This document shows, piece by piece, positions 62,542 through 64,000 of a stretch of DNA of 64,000 nucleotides; the first letter of the stretch is position 1; every line of letters starts with the position of its first letter. The DNA comes from CAVQWT01 sp963810815 (GTDB lineage: Bacteria > Pseudomonadota > Gammaproteobacteria > Burkholderiales > Casimicrobiaceae). The notes under the pieces are model-generated. The model made no database searches, was not told the origin of the DNA, and saw only the letters and a list, made by a program, of their open reading frames with translations. Where the stretch lies: contig CAWEPB010000008.1 of the NCBI GenBank assembly GCA_963810815.1, positions 62,001-126,000 on the forward strand. The letters are read 5' to 3'. A program made the translations under genes and the position numbers.

Positions 62542-63470
62542 CCGCCCCTCCGTGCCACGGCCCGCGCGTACAGTTCGTCGCGCGGCAGCCCGGTCGCGGC
62601 GGCGGCGACTCGCGCCGCCTTCGCCGGCGGCAGTTCGGCCAGCAGCGCATCGAGCAGGCGGTCGGCGTCGATCGGCAGGGCCGGCGCCGACGCGACGGCC
62701 ACCGGCGCGTCGACCAGCAGCACGAACTCGCCGCGCTCGCGGTTGGCGTCGCCGGCGAACCACGCCGGAGCCTCCGCGAGCGGCATCGCTGTGATGGTTT
62801 CGTAGACCTTCGTCAGTTCGCGCGCCACGACCAGCGTCCGCGCCGGGTCCAGCGACGCGGCCAGGGCCTCGACCGTCGCGCGCACCCGGTGCGGCGCTTC
62901 GTAGAACGCCAGCGCGCAGGGCAGTCGTCCGACCCGCTCGATCGTTTCGCGCCGCGCCTTCGCCGCCGCCGGCAGGAAACCGGCGAACAGCACCTCGCCC
63001 GCATCGAGGCCGGCCGCGGACAGCGCGGCCGTCAGCGCCGACGGCCCCGGGATCGGCACGACACGGTAGCCCGCCTCGCGCGCGGCGCGCACCAGCCGTG
63101 CGCCCGGATCGCTGACGGCGGGGGTTCCCGCATCGCTGACCAGCGCCACGCTCCGGCCGGCGGCGAGTTCGGCCAGCAGCGCCGGCGTCTTCTGTCGCTC
63201 GTTGTGTTCGTGCAGCGCGGTGACGCGGGCGACGATGCCGCAGTGCGCGAGCAGCACGGCCGTGACGCGGGTGTCCTCGGCGGCGATCAGGTCGGCCTGC
63301 GCCAGCGTGTCGCGGGCGCGGGCGGTCAGATCGCCGAGGTTACCGAGCGGCGTGGCGACCACATATAATTCACCCCTCGCACCGGTTCCCGCCACGGCGT
63401 CGCTCTCGGCACCGGCAGGGGCCTCCGGCGCGGGGCGCGAGCGCGCGGAGCGGCGACGGGAGGCGGTCAT
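62538..63470 (-). CDS. rsmI: 16S rRNA C1402 ribose 2'-O-methyltransferase
   Basis: About 310 residues, SAM-dependent TP-methylase. GELYVVATPLGNLGDLTARA is the family start, then LIAAEDTRVTAVLL, LVSDAGTPAVSDPGARLV, PIPGPSALTAALSAAGL and FYEAPHRVRAT. It methylates C1402 in the decoding centre. The ATG at 63470 overlaps the divergent lpoA start; the first 30 or so residues are low complexity, and a GTG at 63395 is a good alternative. Confidence 0.92.
   Translation of the reverse strand: MTASRRRSARSRPAPEAPAGAESDAVAGTGARGELYVVATPLGNLGDLTARARDTLAQADLIAAEDTRVTAVLLAHCGIVARVTALHEHNERQKTPALLAELAAGRSVALVSDAGTPAVSDPGARLVRAAREAGYRVVPIPGPSALTAALSAAGLDAGEVLFAGFLPAAAKARRETIERVGRLPCALAFYEAPHRVRATVEALAASLDPARTLVVARELTKVYETITAMPLAEAPAWFAGDANRERGEFVLLVDAPVAVASAPALPIDADRLLDALLAELPPAKAARVAAAATGLPRDELYARAVARRGG
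63364..63369 (+). promoter_or_regulatory. TATAAT -10 for the lpoA-like gene, inside rsmI
   Basis: A perfect TATAAT, with TTACCG 18 bases upstream as a weak -35. It lies about 100 bases before the lpoA ATG and inside the rsmI N-terminal coding region. AT-rich words are rare in this sequence, which adds weight. Confidence 0.45.
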
Positions 63471-64000
63471 GGGCGGCGGGTTGGCAGGGCTGGGCGCGTT
63501 GCGCATCGCGATGGCGTGGGTCGCCGTCGCCGCCGTGGCGTTGCCTGGATTGTCGCGGGGACAGGCGCCCGCGGCAAGCGATCCCGCACCCTCGAGCGCC
63601 GAGTACGCTCTGGTCCTGCCCCTCGAATCATCGAGCTACGGCCGCGCCGCCGACGCCGTGCGCGCGGGCTTCGAGGCCGCCGCCTCGCTTGCCAGGGCCA
63701 GGACGGTGGTCATCGGTCACGACGAGGGCGGGGCCGTGGAAGCGCATGCGAAGGCGCGCGCCACGGGTGCCCGCGTGATCGTCGGGCCCCTGGTCCGCGA
63801 CGACCTCAAGCTCGTTGCCGCCGCGGCAGCGGACTGGCCGGACCCGCCAACGCTGGCCCTGAACCAGCTCGACGACGGGGCGCCGCTGCCCGTCTCGTTC
63901 TACACCCTCGCCATGGTCATCGAAGCCGACGCCCGGGCCATCGCGCGGGGCGCGCGCGATGCCGGCGCGCAAACGGCGGGGGTCGTCCGCTCCGACCTGC
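63469..64000 (+). CDS. LpoA-like penicillin-binding protein activator, 3' end outside window
   Basis: The frame from the ATG at 63469 stays open to the window edge (177 residues). A signal peptide (ALRIAMAWVAVAAVALPG) is followed by YALVLPLESSSYGRAADAVRAGF, VIVGPLVRDDLKLVAA and TLALNQLDD, the periplasmic-binding-like fold of LpoA proteins. LpoA activates peptidoglycan synthases. No lipobox Cys is seen, unlike enterobacterial LpoA. The divergent rsmI neighbour is the usual gene context. Confidence 0.8.
   Translation, partial: MGGGLAGLGALRIAMAWVAVAAVALPGLSRGQAPAASDPAPSSAEYALVLPLESSSYGRAADAVRAGFEAAASLARARTVVIGHDEGGAVEAHAKARATGARVIVGPLVRDDLKLVAAAAADWPDPPTLALNQLDDGAPLPVSFYTLAMVIEADARAIARGARDAGAQTAGVVRSDL

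Overview
This is a very GC-rich bacterial chromosome segment, most likely from a facultatively anaerobic betaproteobacterium of the Thauera/Azoarcus/Aromatoleum type. That placement is an inference from gene content (Thauera-type ATP-dependent benzoyl-CoA reductase, box pathway, Pad and Hcr enzymes, FNR-type boxes); no rRNA is present. The window is dominated by an aromatic-acid catabolic island that carries both the anaerobic and the aerobic benzoyl-CoA routes. I see no insertion sequence, prophage, CRISPR array or tRNA.

Layout. (1) 1-9.9 kb: end of a K+ channel gene; an efflux operon in which two small DUF2892 membrane proteins bracket an HlyD/RND pair; a CbiM-like membrane protein divergent from a Crp/Fnr regulator; two hemerythrin proteins; and hemN with a frameshift. 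(2) 9.9-15.7 kb: urtABCDE urea ABC transporter with a good sigma-54 promoter candidate. (3) 15.9-20.2 kb, minus strand: korAB (2-oxoacid:ferredoxin oxidoreductase), a rubrerythrin-like protein, a RidA-like protein and a thioesterase. (4) 20.4-28.4 kb, plus strand: had-oah-dch-bcrCBAD-fdx, the complete upper anaerobic benzoyl-CoA pathway. (5) 28.4-30.6 kb: a polytopic membrane protein and a double-GNAT protein. (6) 30.7-40.6 kb, minus strand: thioesterase-padB-padC-padD-padJ-hcrC-hcrA-hcrB, for phenylacetate and 4-hydroxybenzoyl-CoA; hcrA is frameshifted. (7) 40.8-46.9 kb: GNAT and cysteine-free Rrf2 regulator; iorAB with a DUF59 protein; an SDR. (8) 46.9-60.2 kb: alpha/beta hydrolase, livFGMHK transporter, benzoate-CoA ligase and DUF4863 on the minus strand, divergent from boxR-boxC-boxB-boxA on the plus strand; boxC is frameshifted. 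(9) 60.2-64 kb: secreted Hcp-like protein, a methyltransferase, rsmI and the start of an lpoA-like gene.

How it fits together. Uptake (Liv) and benzoate-CoA ligase feed benzoyl-CoA. Phenylpyruvate-type oxoacids enter through IorAB, phenylacetate through PadJ and PadBCD, and 4-hydroxybenzoyl-CoA through HcrABC. Without oxygen, BcrCBAD reduces the ring with electrons from ferredoxin, which KorAB can reduce; Dch, Had and Oah then hydrate, oxidise and open the ring. With oxygen, BoxAB epoxidises benzoyl-CoA and BoxC opens it. Not found in the window: phenylglyoxylate dehydrogenase (padEFGHI), 4-hydroxybenzoate-CoA ligase, and boxD and the downstream beta-oxidation genes.

Regulation. The strongest non-coding pattern is a set of FNR/CRP-type palindromes upstream of minus-strand operons. 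At five of them a -10-like hexamer lies exactly where a class II promoter (activator centred at -41.5) would put it: the RND operon, hemerythrin, hemN, the pad-hcr operon and iorAB. Three conserved genes (hemN, hcrA, boxC) carry small frameshifts that are real or artefacts; reads are needed to decide.
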